A stretch of DNA of 64,000 nucleotides from NCBI GenBank assembly GCA_037176885.1, contig JAWWNJ010000024.1, positions 1,736,001 through 1,800,000 of the forward strand, in the 5' to 3' direction. Origin of the DNA: Favolaschia claudopus. Its lineage: Eukaryota > Basidiomycota > Agaricomycetes > Agaricales > Mycenaceae. A model generated the notes under the pieces. The model did no database searches. It was not told where the DNA came from and saw only the letters and a program-made list of their open reading frames with translations. Below are positions 24,301 through 36,100 of the stretch, one piece after another. The position numbers and the translations under genes are program-made. How positions within the stretch are numbered: the first letter of the stretch is position 1; every line of letters starts with the position of its first letter.

Positions 24301-25214
24301 ACAATGTAGTTTTACAGTCCAGATTCATGGTAGACATAGCGTCAAAAAGGCTGGTTGGTAGTTCCTTCAGAACATGCTCCTGCAGAGCATCAAACTGAAG
24401 CGAGCCCTTTGGATTCTTTACGGGGTTCAGCGCCATGGTGGACCTGACAAGAAGTTCAGAGGAGCCGATGATGAGATTTACATGATCCGCCGGCATGTTG
24501 AGGATGCTATGACAGACTAGTGCAAGTAGGATTACAATTTGCGCTTGCTCTGAGAGGTCGCCAATGGGATTGCGAGCAAGATAGCCTGAGAAGCGTCAAC
24601 ACAAGCGGGAAAAGCAAAAGATTGCGCATACCTGAATCGTAGAAGACCGGCCCCATGTCCGGTGGAAGCGTGGCGCGTAGCCCCTTCACCAGATCGTCCA
24701 ACTTCCTCAAAGTCGCGACGACCAAAGATTTCTCGTCAGAGTCGCTGAACGGTTTTAATGATTCGGCTGCAGTTGAGGCAGCGGCCGACGCCTCGTTGCA
24801 AATCTGCAATTGAAGTTCCACTGGTCCCCCTGTCATCGCGGCCAGAACGGAGGACATGGCTGCCTCGATATCTCGCAGGATGAACTTCAGCAAGGAATCT
24901 TTTTGACCCTGCCGCCCAGGCTGTTTGACGTCGGCGCGTCGGGAAATGAGATATGACAGAACCCGCATGGTCTCCGTCATGACTTCACCTGCGTCTACAG
25001 GAGTTTCGGGGTTGGAGGCCGCGGAAGCATCGCCAACGATGACAGCGCTGGTAGTCTCTCGAACGAGGAGATTCTCAAGCTCCCGTTCGCGTTCGAGCTT
25101 GCGTCTCAGATCCTCTCTATGCACGTCTCTGAGATCGCTCCTGATTCGATGGGTTGTTTCCTCGAACGCGCAATTGCAATCGAAGTACTTTGCTTGAGGC
25201 GCCATTGCCGTCAC
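21370..25214 (-). CDS. CACTA (EnSpm/Tnp2-type) transposase
   Basis: A multi-exon gene of about 1,080 residues. The N-terminus (from MTAMAPQAKYFDC or the inner MAPQ) is Cys/His-bearing and then coiled-coil-like, rich in Arg and Glu. Exon 2 (24610-22690) holds the core. It contains an N-terminal LALVCHSILN helix, CPSCHELYAP and RSVCG zinc-like pairs, and VNDLPAARQLAG followed by IYCTCCNCQG. The diagnostic RLPYWDPTRSLIADPMHTIY follows. Later exons give DEWRLLATIYLGIALV, HMAFHMYDFLHLWGPV, the WCFPTEQLIGILQKINSNSHV block, and EITVAKTWMRNANLRRW. These are the order and motifs of fungal CACTA transposases. The last exon ends at TCA 21370-21372, with its splice uncertain. No internal stop was found in the main exons, so it may be active. 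A decayed copy of its last third lies at 36660-37264. Confidence 0.85.
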
Positions 25215-25221
25215 GCGCTCT

Positions 25222-25618
25222 ACGATCTACACAAAGCGGCGTTGACGAGCCAGGGCACTCTAGGATTTACCTAAAGCGGTCCCAGCGAACATCAACACAA
25301 CTTGTAATAAAATACTCTGCGATTTACACAAAGCGGGGAGGTAGGGTCTTGGAGAGGGTGATAAGATGACCCGGTCTGAGATACCCTACAAACTATTGCA
25401 GGTCCCACCGAAACCAGCGAATTAGCGAATTAGCGGAAGCGACACGCTCTGCAAACACTCTGCGATCTACACAAAGTGGGAGAGGGTGGAGAGGGTGATT
25501 AGATAGCTGACCTCCGTGACACAGCCGCCATCATTCACATGTGACAGCGTGACACCTCCATCTCTCCTCCCCAAGTCCTCATCCCGTCTGGTGTAGATCG
25601 CCAGACGCATATGAGGAC
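25222..25618. repeat. Subterminal-type motif cluster B upstream of the transposase
   Basis: Five motif copies are visible. ACGATCTACACAAAGCGG starts near 25222, GGATTTACCTAAAGCGG near 25263 and GCGATTTACACAAAGCGG at 25319. TGCGATCTACACAAAGTGG starts at 25461, and an inverted GTGTAGATCGCCAGACG at 25591. The last copy forms the loop of a hairpin with stems AGTCCTCAT / ATGAGGACT and CGTCTGG / CCAGACG (25574-25618). This region also contains the transposase promoter. Confidence 0.6.
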
Positions 25619-25878
25619 TCATTCATCTGGGCGAGTCCCTGCATGGGCTCAACGTCCTCACTCCTCTGCCCTCAAGACGCGGCCAGACCGCATACTTTTT
25701 CCGTATTCCCTCTGCTGTATATCGTCGGAGGCGTACCTCGGAACCACTGAAAATTTTCGTCACCTCTCTAATGCAAGTCGTTGGACAATTATCCAAGAGT
25801 CTTAATGGGATGTTGTTCAAGCAAAAAGCATTCGGTGTAAGTACAAATTCTACCACATCACTTCGTCTATTGACGGTA

Positions 25879-27234
25879 TTATTTTCCATAGATCGCCCGC
25901 GGCAATTTAAACACGATTTTCTGTATCATCCCCGCCGATACCAGATTCTGGTAAATGAATGCAACGCACCCCAAGACTACGAGGGTCTTCAGGAAGATTT
26001 CCACTTGATACCATCCTATAAGCGATGATTGAGCTCTCTTCCATACGAATATATCCTGGTATCCTTCGTCCCTGTACGTGTGCGCCGCGAAAATTGTAGG
26101 AACCCCCCCAATTTCCGCCGTCTGTGGCATTTCTTGGTTAGCTCGGGGCGACCGTCAATAAGAGCCATACATACCGTGACGGCTTTCACCCACTTCGACT
26201 TCTTAGTGTCCAGCTTCTGAATGGTTTCTCCGGAACGAGCATCGAAAACATACACAATCCCGTGGTCGCTCCCAGCGACGATCAACCGACCCTTCTCACC
26301 AAAGCACGCATCGGTCGTGTAGGGCTCACCCTCGGTCTCCGTAGGCACCTCAAATGAACGGGCCTTGGCTTCGTCTGCCAAACGGAAGAGTCCCGGACCA
26401 AAGTAGGGGTCGTTCAGGCAGAGAACCCCCTCTTTCCAGTCAACGTCGGCAGAGCTACTGCGAACTCAGTGTCAGCAGAGTTTCGCTAGTATGGACAGTG
26501 CACCTTACATATATCCACCCGCCATCCAATCCCCCTTCCATTTACCTGTGCTCCCCGACAAAGTCGCGCTTTACCGAAATTCAGAGCAGATTCAGCATGC
26601 GACGAAGTTGTGACTCACACTGGTCCGTTGTGGCCCGAACCAAAGGCCACAATATCGCGGTCACCGCTGCTATCGAACCCGGCGAACGTGATTGCTCGGG
26701 GAGCGAGGCCAGCTATTTCGTTGCTGAAAATACTAGATGCGCTCCATTTGCCGTTAACGCTATTCTTCAAAATCTTCCACGCTTGGACGATATCCGACCG
26801 ACTGCAAATACAGAGTATGTTCTTGCTGGGGTCGAAAGACAAGCCCGTAATCTCGCCTGAGGTCGTGATTTGTTTGGAGAAGGTTTCCTCAAAGCCGTCG
26901 TCTCCTCGGCGCCAACAAGCCCATGTTCCGCTCTGAGTTCCAAAGTACAACACGTCGTGCGGCTCATCGGTCTGACGTGCCCAGTGCAGGGAGCTGGTAT
27001 GGCCGCGAGTGCCAGCGCCGGCAGGACGCTTTAGCTCCTTCATGGTTTTGGTGTCAAAGAGCCGGGTACCCTGCGAGCCTGTGACGGGTCAGGGTACATC
27101 TGACCTCTTGCTTCGAAGCGCCTACCTCCCGTCGCAAGGGTTTTGCCGTCTTCCGTCACAGCGAGCACGAGGATCAAGCCTGAGTGAAGCTGCACACCGC
27201 GGTGCTTAGTGTAGGCGAAACGGGAGAATGACAT
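25879..27234 (-). CDS. WD40-repeat protein with C-terminal membrane helix
   Basis: Four or more exons start MSFSRFAYTKHRGVQLHSG at 27234. Beta-propeller strands follow: LAVTEDGKTLATGG, TRLFDTKTMKELKRP, VLYFGTQSGTWACWRR, EITGLSFDPSKNILCICSRSDIVQAWKI, DIVAFGSGHNGPV, RLIVAGSDHGIVYVFDARSGETIQKL. The last exon (26130-25879) reads TAEIGGVPTIFAAHTYRDE and DIFVWKR, then a hydrophobic segment, LKTLVVLGCVAFIYQNLV, near the C-terminus. Length is about 440 residues. WD40 propellers are protein-interaction scaffolds, and the tail suggests anchoring to a membrane. The spliced model is open, with one uncertain exon edge near 26520. It lies head-out from the transposase module on the same strand, inside the giant element. 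Confidence 0.7.
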
Positions 27235-27478
27235 TGTAGAGTGAGGGTGAAGTCAGTCGTTCAGAGATCTGGAGCAGGTAGCGCAAGGCACAAGTCTTTT
27301 GTACAGCTTTGGAACAAAGCTCGCTTGGATTCAGACAAAGAAGCTCGACAAAGCCGACCTTCCTAATTCGGACATCCTAATTAGGGCACTCAATGGTTTT
27401 TTTCAAGCGGCTCAAAACTTCAAAAACCTCAGCGACTTGATCTTCGCCTCCTTCCTCCCATATACACCCCCAGCTTTC

Positions 27479-28338
27479 ATGGCGTCCCACTTCACCACTG
27501 TCCCGACCGCACGCCCCGTCCGCCTGGCGCAGCGTCACCCTTCAATTGTGGTTCTCTCGCTTCTCCAGACCCCATTTCCACGTCCGAGCTACCCTCCGCC
27601 ACTCGCTTTCAATCGCTTCCCTCTTCGTTCTGCCAAAAAAGCTCGTTTTGCTCGGCGCGCCGAAGCCGGGCCTTCCAGCCCTCGCTCGACACCATCCCGC
27701 ACCAAGACTCCTCCTCGGGCTCCCACTCCGCCAGCGCCACCGCGTGCGCCGAGCCCTCGCGCACGCAGCCCGCCCCGTGTTCCTTCACGTCAATGCACTC
27801 CTGTCCCAGACAGCCCGTTAACGGAGCCGGAGGAGGAGGAGATGGAGTATTCGATCAACAGACCCTCGAATGCCACGATTGCGGATGTTAGGGCCGTTTT
27901 CCGCTCTACGTATCCCGACCTCGATGCACAGGCGCAGGAGTTAGAGTATGACAAATACAGGGTATGGCTTTGCTATTCGTTCAGCAGCGACTGGTCCGGA
28001 CTGATTGAATTAACAGGCAAGGCTTGCTCAACTCCTCTCAACGTACTTGGATTCCTCCCTGGCCCTCGCATTTCAGGAATCCGATGCGCTTCAGACTGTT
28101 GAGAAAGTCGTAAGCGACACTCAGGCGTGATTTCTTTTCATCTCACCGTTTTCAGATGCTGAAGGACTACCCTTGGCTTGATCGCTGTGCCAAGATGTGG
28201 CCCGTGAGCGTGTGTTTGCAGAGCACGTTGCACAACTCATCCGCGCGCACTCTCACCAAGTCTCACAAGAAGGTGCTTGCGATCGTCCAAGGGACTGCAC
28301 CACCCAAGACCAGGGCCGCAAAAACGAATACTCGATGA
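27479..28338 (+). CDS. Unassigned protein, Pro-rich N-terminus and helical C-terminus
   Basis: Three exons start MASHFTTVPTARPV. They are separated by introns with donors GTATGGCTT (after EYDKYR, near 27962) and GTAAGCGAC (near 28110). Residues 45-115 are extremely Pro/Arg/Ser-rich (PPRAPTPPAPPRAPSPRARS). The rest is helical: NATIADVRAVFRSTYPDLDAQAQELEYDKY, then ARLAQLLSTYLDSS, then MLKDYPWLDRCAKMW and a basic tail ending KTRAAKTNTR. Length is about 220 residues. I do not recognise the family. It diverges from the WD40 gene, with 244 bp between starts, so the two may share a promoter region. Confidence 0.5.
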
Positions 28339-28539
28339 ATTCGCAAGTCTGGTGCTCCGTATACGTACTCCATGTAGTAGTCTATGTACCTTACACTACA
28401 GTCTGCTAGTAATTCACTTTTATTTCTCCTGCCTTGCTTATCGAATTGAGTGAAAAGAAAGGACTTTAAAATCCATAATTTTTGTTGATTTGATATGACG
28501 CATCATTTTTCAGTGATGCGCCATCATACATTCTCTTCT

Positions 28540-28745
28540 CCGTCCACCATCTTCTCCGACCAAGTCCCCTTGTGTAGATCGCAGGGAAGACGTCGCATGG
28601 GTCGCTCAACGCTTTCTTTCCACAGGCGACGACGCTCTTCATAAATGATCACACGGATCTCTCTAACTCGTCTCTCTTCCGTCCACCACTTTCTTCGACG
28701 ATGTCCCCCTTGCGTAGATCGCAGGGTAGATGTCTCGTCGCTTGC
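28540..28745. repeat. Tandem duplication carrying motif cluster C
   Basis: Two diverged units about 140 bp apart each contain CCGTCCACC, a CCCCTTG run and TGYGTAGATCGCAGGG (28571-28586 and 28711-28726). The core is the same CGATYTACAC motif in reverse. The cluster separates the 27.5-28.3 kb gene from the 29.1 kb gene. Confidence 0.55.
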
Positions 28746-28847
28746 TTTTCTCCATCTAGAACGCTTCAAGACATTATACCTCAGCCAGCAGCGCCGCTGA
28801 ATTTACTGCCTGTTGTTCCCGCGACCGGCGGGCGGACGAACCCCGAC

Positions 28848-28886
28848 CCGCGACCCCGACCCGCGACCTCGACCCGCGACCAGCCA
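28848..28886. repeat. GC-rich minisatellite
   Basis: The unit CCGACCCGCGAC is repeated about three times in the upstream region of the gene at 29115. It has no coding frame of its own. Confidence 0.6.
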
Positions 28887-29114
28887 TCCGGGGGTACTGC
28901 ATCGTGGCTTTTGGCACCCTTTGACTTTCGTTTTTGATTCAACGGGGGTTCAAAGGGGATCCGCAAATGGGTTCCCTTTGTCCTCACTATATAATCATTC
29001 AGCTTTTTTGGTCCTTTCAGATTCGTCTTGACCGCCGCGCCTTCCATCTCTGCCTTCACCTTCGACCTTCACCTCTGCGCTACCCCTTTTCCCTTCAACC
29101 TCCCGCCGTTCTTC

Positions 29115-29702
29115 ATGCCTTCGACACGCGTACAAGTAGACCCTGTAAGAGTTCCTTTCACTGTCGCTTTTCGTCTGTCTGACATAACGTGCAGGCCCCT
29201 ACCCACCCAGTCCTTCACTGTCGTGTCTACTCGACCACGCGCGATCCGCATTATACGACCACCCCGGTGAACTGCAAGCCAGACGACGATCACCATAATC
29301 CACTCGGATTGCGATTTCCTCTAGTAGAGTCGCTATATTTGGATGGACGGTCGCAGTCCTATATCCACGACGCGCATGTTGAGGTTACACACAACGGCAG
29401 GACGTACGCGTTCCAGGTTTTCTTCAAGCGCGGTGTTGCGCTTGTCCCGAATCACTACGCTCCTGACCTTGTGTCCGGTGTTGTCATTATGAAGTTGTCC
29501 CAAGTCGACAATTCGACCGTCGTCAATGCCCGTAGGTCGGCTGAAGAGCGCGATATGATGGACTTTGTGTTCGAGCAGTACGTCGGTCTACTCATTGACA
29601 ATATATTCATATCTCATTGACTACCGCAGAATCCGCCCCAAAATCGGGCATTTCCAAGCTAACAAGTATTTTACGAAGAAGCCGCTGAAATTCAACTACT
29701 AG
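29115..29702 (+). CDS. Small unassigned protein, about 170 residues
   Basis: Three exons: ATG 29115 (MPSTRVQVDP) to about 29144, then about 29195-29580, then about 29632-29702, all with GT-AG introns. The middle exon reads as a compact beta-rich domain (RVYSTTRDPHYTT, LGLRFPLVESLYLDG, DAHVEVTHNGRTYAFQVFFKRG, DLVSGVVIMKLSQVD). It ends with a conserved-looking tail, FQANKYFTKKPLKFNY. The spliced frame has no stop. No domain is recognised. It is the first of three plus-strand genes (29115, 30135, 33184) in tandem within the giant element. A TATATAA box at 28988-28994 could serve it. Confidence 0.55.
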
Positions 29703-30134
29703 AAACCGTTCTCATTGCCGTTTTGTTTCCTTGTAATATGTACTAGTTTTCATGTTTCGTTTTCACTACAAAATGTACCTATGACTTCTAATTAATCTGT
29801 TGTGTCTCGATTTTTTATGTGTGATGGTCCAAGCGTTCGTTACCGCCAACTAATCTTGAGAAATAACATGGGCGCTCGCAAATCGGTCAAAAATGGGAAG
29901 TGAAAGAGCTCTTTATTACACGTACACAAAGGAACAAAGGAACAAAGAAAATAAACGTATATAAGAACGCCGACCCTCGACCTCACCCCCTACCCTCCTA
30001 CCCTCAACCACCTACCCTCCTACCCTCTACCACCTACCCTCCCCTCATTCTATCTGTCTCAGGGTGTAGAGCGCCTTGCACAGAAGCACCACTACCAAAT
30101 CCTTCTCCGTCTGTTTACTGGTCGAAACGTTGAG
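29703..30134. repeat. Intergenic with CT-rich minisatellite
   Basis: A pyrimidine-rich minisatellite (unit like CTACCCTCCTACCCTCAACCAC) spans about 29981-30047, directly upstream of the start at 30135. It resembles a CT-rich promoter element expanded by slippage. The rest has no recognised content. Confidence 0.55.
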
Positions 30135-32528
30135 ATGTCTGGGTACACTACCTTGTCGGACGACGACGACGACGACGGGGCTATGAGCTCAGTTGAAGAA
30201 GATATCGCCGACGAGCTGACGAGCTTCCAATCCGAGGCAGAGATCCCAATGGTTATGGAACAGCCGAACCAGGATGATACACAGCCCGCTGAGCCTCTGC
30301 CGTCGCCAGCTGTTGCGGGCCCCTCCCAGCCCTCCGGTCGACACCGAACGACGACAGACCCTGAATATCAACCTCCATCGAAGAGGCAGATGATAGCAGC
30401 ACCCTCTAAGGAGGGACCCTCTCAGCAAGCACCACCCTCTCAGCGTATGATTGATATAGTGTGTTGTTTTTTCCTCTTTGTGATGCCGGGCCTTTCAATT
30501 CGATTCACAGGCCCAGCAAGACAAGAAATATGCCGAGGGGAAATCGAAGCAACTTGCGCGCGAGAAGAGACAGATACGAGACCAGCTCAACATGGTTCTC
30601 TCCCAGATGGAGGAGATCAGGAACCATAAAGTGAGAAGCAATTGTTTGTTGAGGAGACGCTTTGACTGAAAGCCTTCCAGCAACAGATGGATCTGGAGTG
30701 GGCGACGGTGAGACAGGAGCGGGAGCGGGAGCGGGAGCAGCATGAACAGGAGAGGCAGCGGATCGAGCAGGAGAAGCGGCAGATCGAGGCGAGCAAGGTG
30801 AATGTTGTCGAGGTTATATTCGCGTAGGGACTGACACACAATTCATAGGCTGCTATGGAAGCTGAATTGCAGAGACGGCTGGCGGCAGCAGATCAGGAAA
30901 GAGCCAAGGAGAAGGTGAATCTCCATACCTTGTCGCACGAAACAAGCCGCTCATCTCATTCCTGACCCATCCCAGGCCGCATACGAGAACAGAATGGCCG
31001 CGTTCCTGGCGCCTAAACCGCCAATCGGACTGAAGCCTTCGGAGCCTCAAGTTAACTTTCCGAACGAGCCACCGCTGACGCAAAACGTGCTCTACTCGAA
31101 GGAAGAGAGAAATGAGCGGATTATAAGGCGTACGTTGGAGAACCTGAAGGAATCGCGTCCCGTCTTGTCTTTTGCGCCTACGGAGACGACATCCGCCCCA
31201 ACCCAGGGCTCGACTTCCAATGAACCGCCTCCTGTTAACCCCTTCCTCGTGACACTGGATATGAACGACCCTAACTTCGCCAAAGCATTGGCGAAGGGTC
31301 TCGAAGACAGTGGCATCAAGCGACTCTTTTTAAGGGGAAATAATAAGAAGCTCGACATCTACGAGGAAGCTGACGAGCGTCTCAAGGAGACACACACCGA
31401 AGCCGAGCGCAAGAATTGGATGGTGGGTTATATGTCGTTTAGTGACTATCCAAAAGCCTGACGTGTCCGTTCGCCACAGAGGCTGACACTTAAAATGTTT
31501 CGGGTGTACACAAATATTGATACTGCCAAGGAGTTTAAAAACTATCTTCCGGTAGAGCTGACACAGGCAGAAATCAAGGAGATTGATTCTGGCAAATTGA
31601 AGCCCAAGGATGGAGACCGATTTTACTTTGGACCGAGATATCTCTCGAGTAATTGGAATCACCACATAATCCAGCATCTCGTTGCCCGCACGCAAACAGC
31701 GCGATTGAATGACCCCAAGCGTTGGAGTGCCCCCGAAGTCCCAACAACCTGGCTCATTGGTCGTTATCGCGACATCCTCAGCCCGCGCCAGGAGCAGTGG
31801 AAGCTCTACCAACCGCGCGGTCTCGAGACAAAAGCAGAGGCTGAACTCCGAGCTATGGGAATACTGACCCAAAGACAAAATCAAGGCGTGCAAAATTCCC
31901 GCAAATTCACTGTAAGCTGTTGCTCGTCTAGCTGGGCATCTCGACTAACATCGTCGCACAGAAACTCGGGTGGAGGGTGCGAACATGCACGCGAAAAGCT
32001 GACCTTGAGCTTCGGCTGGGGCACGATGACGCTGCGAAAGTTTGGAGGTTTTTCTTGCAGGTCCTGAAATACTTGGATATTCAAGGAATGTCTTCCGAGG
32101 ATGATGCCTCCAGGCCGGTCAAGATTGGCGGTCAGACTGTGTCGGTCACCGTGCGCATCATCCGGCGGTGCATATGGCGAGCGGACCCCGTTCTCCAGTA
32201 CATGCAGTATATCGACGAGGAAATGCTAGCGGATGAGGAGGAGAAGAAGCATCATCGTACCCCTCGCTTTCGGTTAGAAGACCAGCCTGAAAGCAGGAAA
32301 CCGGCGCATGGTCTTCCGTTGTCTCTATATGACGAGCAATGGCTGGAGGACGAAAGGGCTTTCGATCCAGACGTCGAGCAAACGCTGGAGATGAGCAAAG
32401 ACACCTTGGAGCTGCTCAAGGTTTTGTCGTCGCAATTGAACCGTGGATACAATGGAAAGGGCAAGCAAAAGGCAGCTTCTTCGGGTGATGATGCTGATGA
32501 TGAGAGCGATATGGACACGCGGGGCTAG
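30135..32528 (+). CDS. Unassigned nuclear-type protein with coiled coil and acidic ends
   Basis: Seven exons join cleanly through GT-AG introns to about 590 residues. The N-terminus (MSGYTTLSDDDDDDG) is acidic and then Pro/Ser-rich. Exons 2-4 form a charged coiled coil (KSKQLAREKRQIRDQL, ERQRIEQEKRQIEASK, AELQRRLAAADQERAKEK). The central and C-terminal exons form a globular region. It includes LTLKMFRVYTNIDTAKEF, GDRFYFGPRYLSSNWNHHII, VPTTWLIGRYRDILSPRQ, KLGWRVRTCTRKADLELRLGH, VSVTVRIIRRCIWRADPVLQ. The tail is acidic (DDADDESDMDTRG). I recognise no named domain. The layout (disorder, coiled coil, globular part, acidic tail) resembles the gene at 57661-60239. The model appears intact. Confidence 0.65.
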
Positions 32529-32644
32529 TAGTTTCGCGTCCAAGTCGTGTAAATGTACAAGTAGTATGAAATCCCTTGTTTTTGTGTTGATTCTTTCTAT
32601 CGAAAGCGTTGAGAAACAACCTCAGAATGGTTCCCAAAACCGCG

Positions 32645-32930
32645 CCTTCAACCCAGCGACTGGCACCAGGCAACAGCGGCTTGAACAGAGCAACCACCCG
32701 GCGACAAGCACCAGGCCTCACATGGATTGAGAGACATCCTGGTCGGCAGAAGTGAGGAGAAGGAGCTCTGAGGCGGACGCCACAGCTAGTATGCCCATAC
32801 GCAGACGGACCCGGCGATAAACACCAGGCGACAAGAGCGTTGAGTTCAGAGGGAGAGGGTGACCTACCGGCCCGGGTGACCTTGGGTCACGGTCACCCTC
32901 CGTGACCCTGTCACTCAATCAGAAATCTTT
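32645..32930. repeat. Intergenic repeat cluster D
   Basis: Three loose copies of GCGAYAARCACCAGGC-like sequence lie near 32658, 32701 and 32813. They read as degraded forms of the CGATYTACACCAGGC motif. They are followed by a string of inverted GGGTGACC / GGTCACCC words (32856-32900) that resembles the GTGAC-rich ends seen near 21250 and 37390. Confidence 0.45.
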
Positions 32931-32959
32931 CAAGTCCCCCTTCTCTTGTGCGCTCACTG

Positions 32960-33105
32960 TCTGAGGTCAATCCTTGGACACAACGCGTCTTGATTCACAC
33001 ACACCGTTGCTAGCAACTGCCTGAGGTCAATCCTCGGATACGCGCTTGTCCTTTGTCCTTCCTTTGCTTCGCAGTTACTTTCCGAGGTCAATCCTTCGAA
33101 ACGCG
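32960..33105 (+). promoter_or_regulatory. Three direct repeats, about 60 bp apart, upstream of the 1,060-residue gene
   Basis: TGAGGTCAATCCTTGGACAC (near 32962), TGAGGTCAATCCTCGGATAC (near 33022) and CGAGGTCAATCCTTCGAAAC (near 33083) recur at about 60-bp spacing, each followed by a CGCG. They end about 80 bp before the start at 33184. The regular spacing suggests binding sites for one regulator, or a short promoter satellite. Confidence 0.5.
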
Positions 33106-33183
33106 CTGTACATTCTACCCATTCGCTGCACGCCTCAATCGCTAACGACTATTATCTTCTACTGCTCCATTCTCGGCTGAGCT

Positions 33184-36100
33184 ATGTCCGCACCTACCCA
33201 CAAGGTATAGTTTTTTCTGCGTCTCCGGAGTTAGTACCTAATACTCAGATAGACCTCTGCTTCCAATGCTTGGTATTCTATGCCACAGGACATGTATGAT
33301 ACAGCCACGGTATGTGCTTTACCATTAAGTTGTATAGCTTCAACGCTAACTCCTGCCCTCAGAAAGAATTTCCTGCTCAAACCGGTCATTATCGCGTCGG
33401 AAAGAATTTTTATACTACGTTCTTGGGCACACGCGAAATGATTTTAGACACCCCGTCCGCCAAAGCTGCTCCTTGTCCGACTCCGTGGGATCGAAACCCC
33501 GATTTCCTCACCCCCACATACATGTCCGCCCGATATCCATTTCATGCTTTCATACCAAAGCACGACCCATGGCAGGGGCCGCTACTGGGATGTCTGAGCT
33601 ACAGTTTCCGCAGTCTGCCAATTATCCAGCGAGAAGACGGAACTTGGTCCCTACACCAAGACGCTATACACCTCTGGCAGGATCTCGAGCTTTGCCTGCG
33701 CGGAGTGGGACGCGAGATGCTCTTTCTCTCCACAAACCCGTTTCCGAAAGAGGGATTTGAGTGGCTCGTTTCACACCGATTCAATTATAGTGCACACTAT
33801 AAAACCGAGAAGGGTGCGCGTCTGGCTGCTTGGCGTTCCAAGCAAAAATTCTTGCCGCTTCTGGGTCTTGTTTCCATGGGGTTTTGGTACATGATGCACG
33901 ATGAGACGGAAGACGAGAACGAAAAGTACGAGGGCGAAGAGAGGAGCGGAGCGGGCAGCAAGCGGAAAGCATCAGATATCCCTGCGTCTAGGCCCACTAA
34001 GAGAGTCAAGACCAACAAGGGGAATGCTCCACCGCAGCTCAATGTTCCTTGGCGGCAGGCCCTGGCAGAAAAGCTCAAACTTCAGCCTTCCTGGCTGGAT
34101 TTGCTTGAGGATTCAATCGCGGCTGATTTTAGAGTTCCTCGAGTTGGTGCGCTCGTAGACCTGCAACCAGCCGACTTAGATGACGCGGATCGTCCTCTTG
34201 CTTTTTCAAAATCGGACACCGGTCTGGAGTGGCTTATTCCGAGCATTTTACGCAAGACCTCTCCGATCCCCCTCTATTTCTCGTGGGGTCCTCTTCACCG
34301 CTCTGTTAATTTTGCCGTTCCCGAATACCTGAGCCGCCTTGGGCTGGTCCCAGCCCCAGACCAGATCCAATATCTGAAAGAAGCGCAAATCGCTTTCACC
34401 CCGTTCGAGTACAACGTACCCAGCAGAGCATTCCTCCCCAAACGCAAATCATCTGCTTCACGATCAGGGGTCCTTCCCCAATCCGACCTTCCTTCCACCT
34501 CCGTTTCGCGCAAAGACACTGGTGCGAGCCAACTCGCTGCGCCCTCGCCCAAATCCTTGCCGACGCGCACCAGCGCTGGCCCCAATACGCCCTCAACGTC
34601 CAGTCACGCTGGCCCCAACATGCCCTCCACGCATAGTACAGATGCTGCTCCTCCATCGTCTCTCGACAATTTTCCTCCTGTTCATCGCAACAGCGGGCAG
34701 AGACACCAAGAACTCATGGAAGATTTCTTTCAGCGGCGGGAACGAGAGAATTCTCGTAAATCGGCGACTGAGAATCCAGCTGACAAGACTGCTCGCATGC
34801 AGCGCGAACAGAATGCCCAGCGGGGACAAGCACCCGGGAAAAAGGGTGCATGCGTGTTCGTTTGGGAAAAGGAGGATAACAGTGTTTTCTATATCCGGCG
34901 TCCTGGAGGCCGCAAGAGTTACGAAGATTTATTCGAAACATATGGCGCTTCGCAGCGCCGATACGATAGTTTTCGTGATGAATGGGATCTATGCTCTGCT
35001 TTTGGAGACGACCGTGGCGTCGACGACGACGTTGGTGGCGACCAGTATGGAGACTACGATGACGACGAAATGGACGAGTATGAACGCGGTTTCCAAACCG
35101 CTGTCGGCGCTCCTCTGAGCCAGAAAGCAGAACCCTTGCCTTTGGCAGAGGTTGGGCCAGCGTCTGAGCGAAACCTCCAGCGGATTTATCTCCATTTTGG
35201 ACCATCAAAGGCGGACGAAGAGGGTCAAGTTGACCCTCCAAGGTATCGAGCTATCGCAGAGGATTTGACTACCTCGCTACTCAAGCGATTTGGGTTCATG
35301 ATGGGCGAGAGCCTCTCGAATCCTGCTCGTACACCGGAGGCTTCAATTGTGGCGAGCTTGGTCGGGATGGAGGATATCGATGCCCAGTTCGCAGGTGTTA
35401 TGGCGACATTCTTTGGACAGTTCCTGGAGGCGAAGAGTATAGCCGGCATTGATTCGACTATCTTCGACTTTCATCAACGTCGGGGCCCTCTTTTCCAGGA
35501 CAGAGCTGTCGTGGTACGTCGCGAGACCCTCACCAATGTCGCTGAAGAGACTTCCGCCGTGTACTACACTCTCTCTGATCACGGCAGCGGATATGGTAGC
35601 CAGGTCTTACTCCTGCAGAAAGCCGCAGATGTTCTCGAAGTCCTTCGACAGGGTTGGGGTCCCCGAGTGAAGGATGTCGCTGGAGAGCTTCTGTCGCGCG
35701 GGATGCCTTTCCGGCTCGCAGTGAAAGACTCAGCCGATCTCGTGCGCCAGCGTGCCAAGGTGATCCCTGGATATTGCCGGGTCAATGTAGATTCGGGGCT
35801 AGGTTTTCGCCCCCAGCACTATGAACCTAATATCCACGATTATCATGCGTATCTTTCTCGTCTCAACTCCGAGTTACTCCATACTCGGCGGGGCCATGTA
35901 GCTCCGCTTTATGGCGGGGTCATTGGGCGAATAGCACGAGAGGAGGTCTGCGACGAACATGTCCTCCAAGGTCCAAGCGATGACGTCTACGACGACGGGG
36001 CATGCCTGTGGGACGGCCAATCAGACCATGCGTACTGGTACGAAACCTTGAGCGAGCATGAGATAGATGTTATTTGTGGTGTTTACTACGTGGCGACGGG

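Noticed and set aside
29981..30047. Telomere-like repeat
   Set aside because: The CTACCCTCCTACCCTC units resemble telomeric DNA only loosely and never give consecutive CCCTAA.
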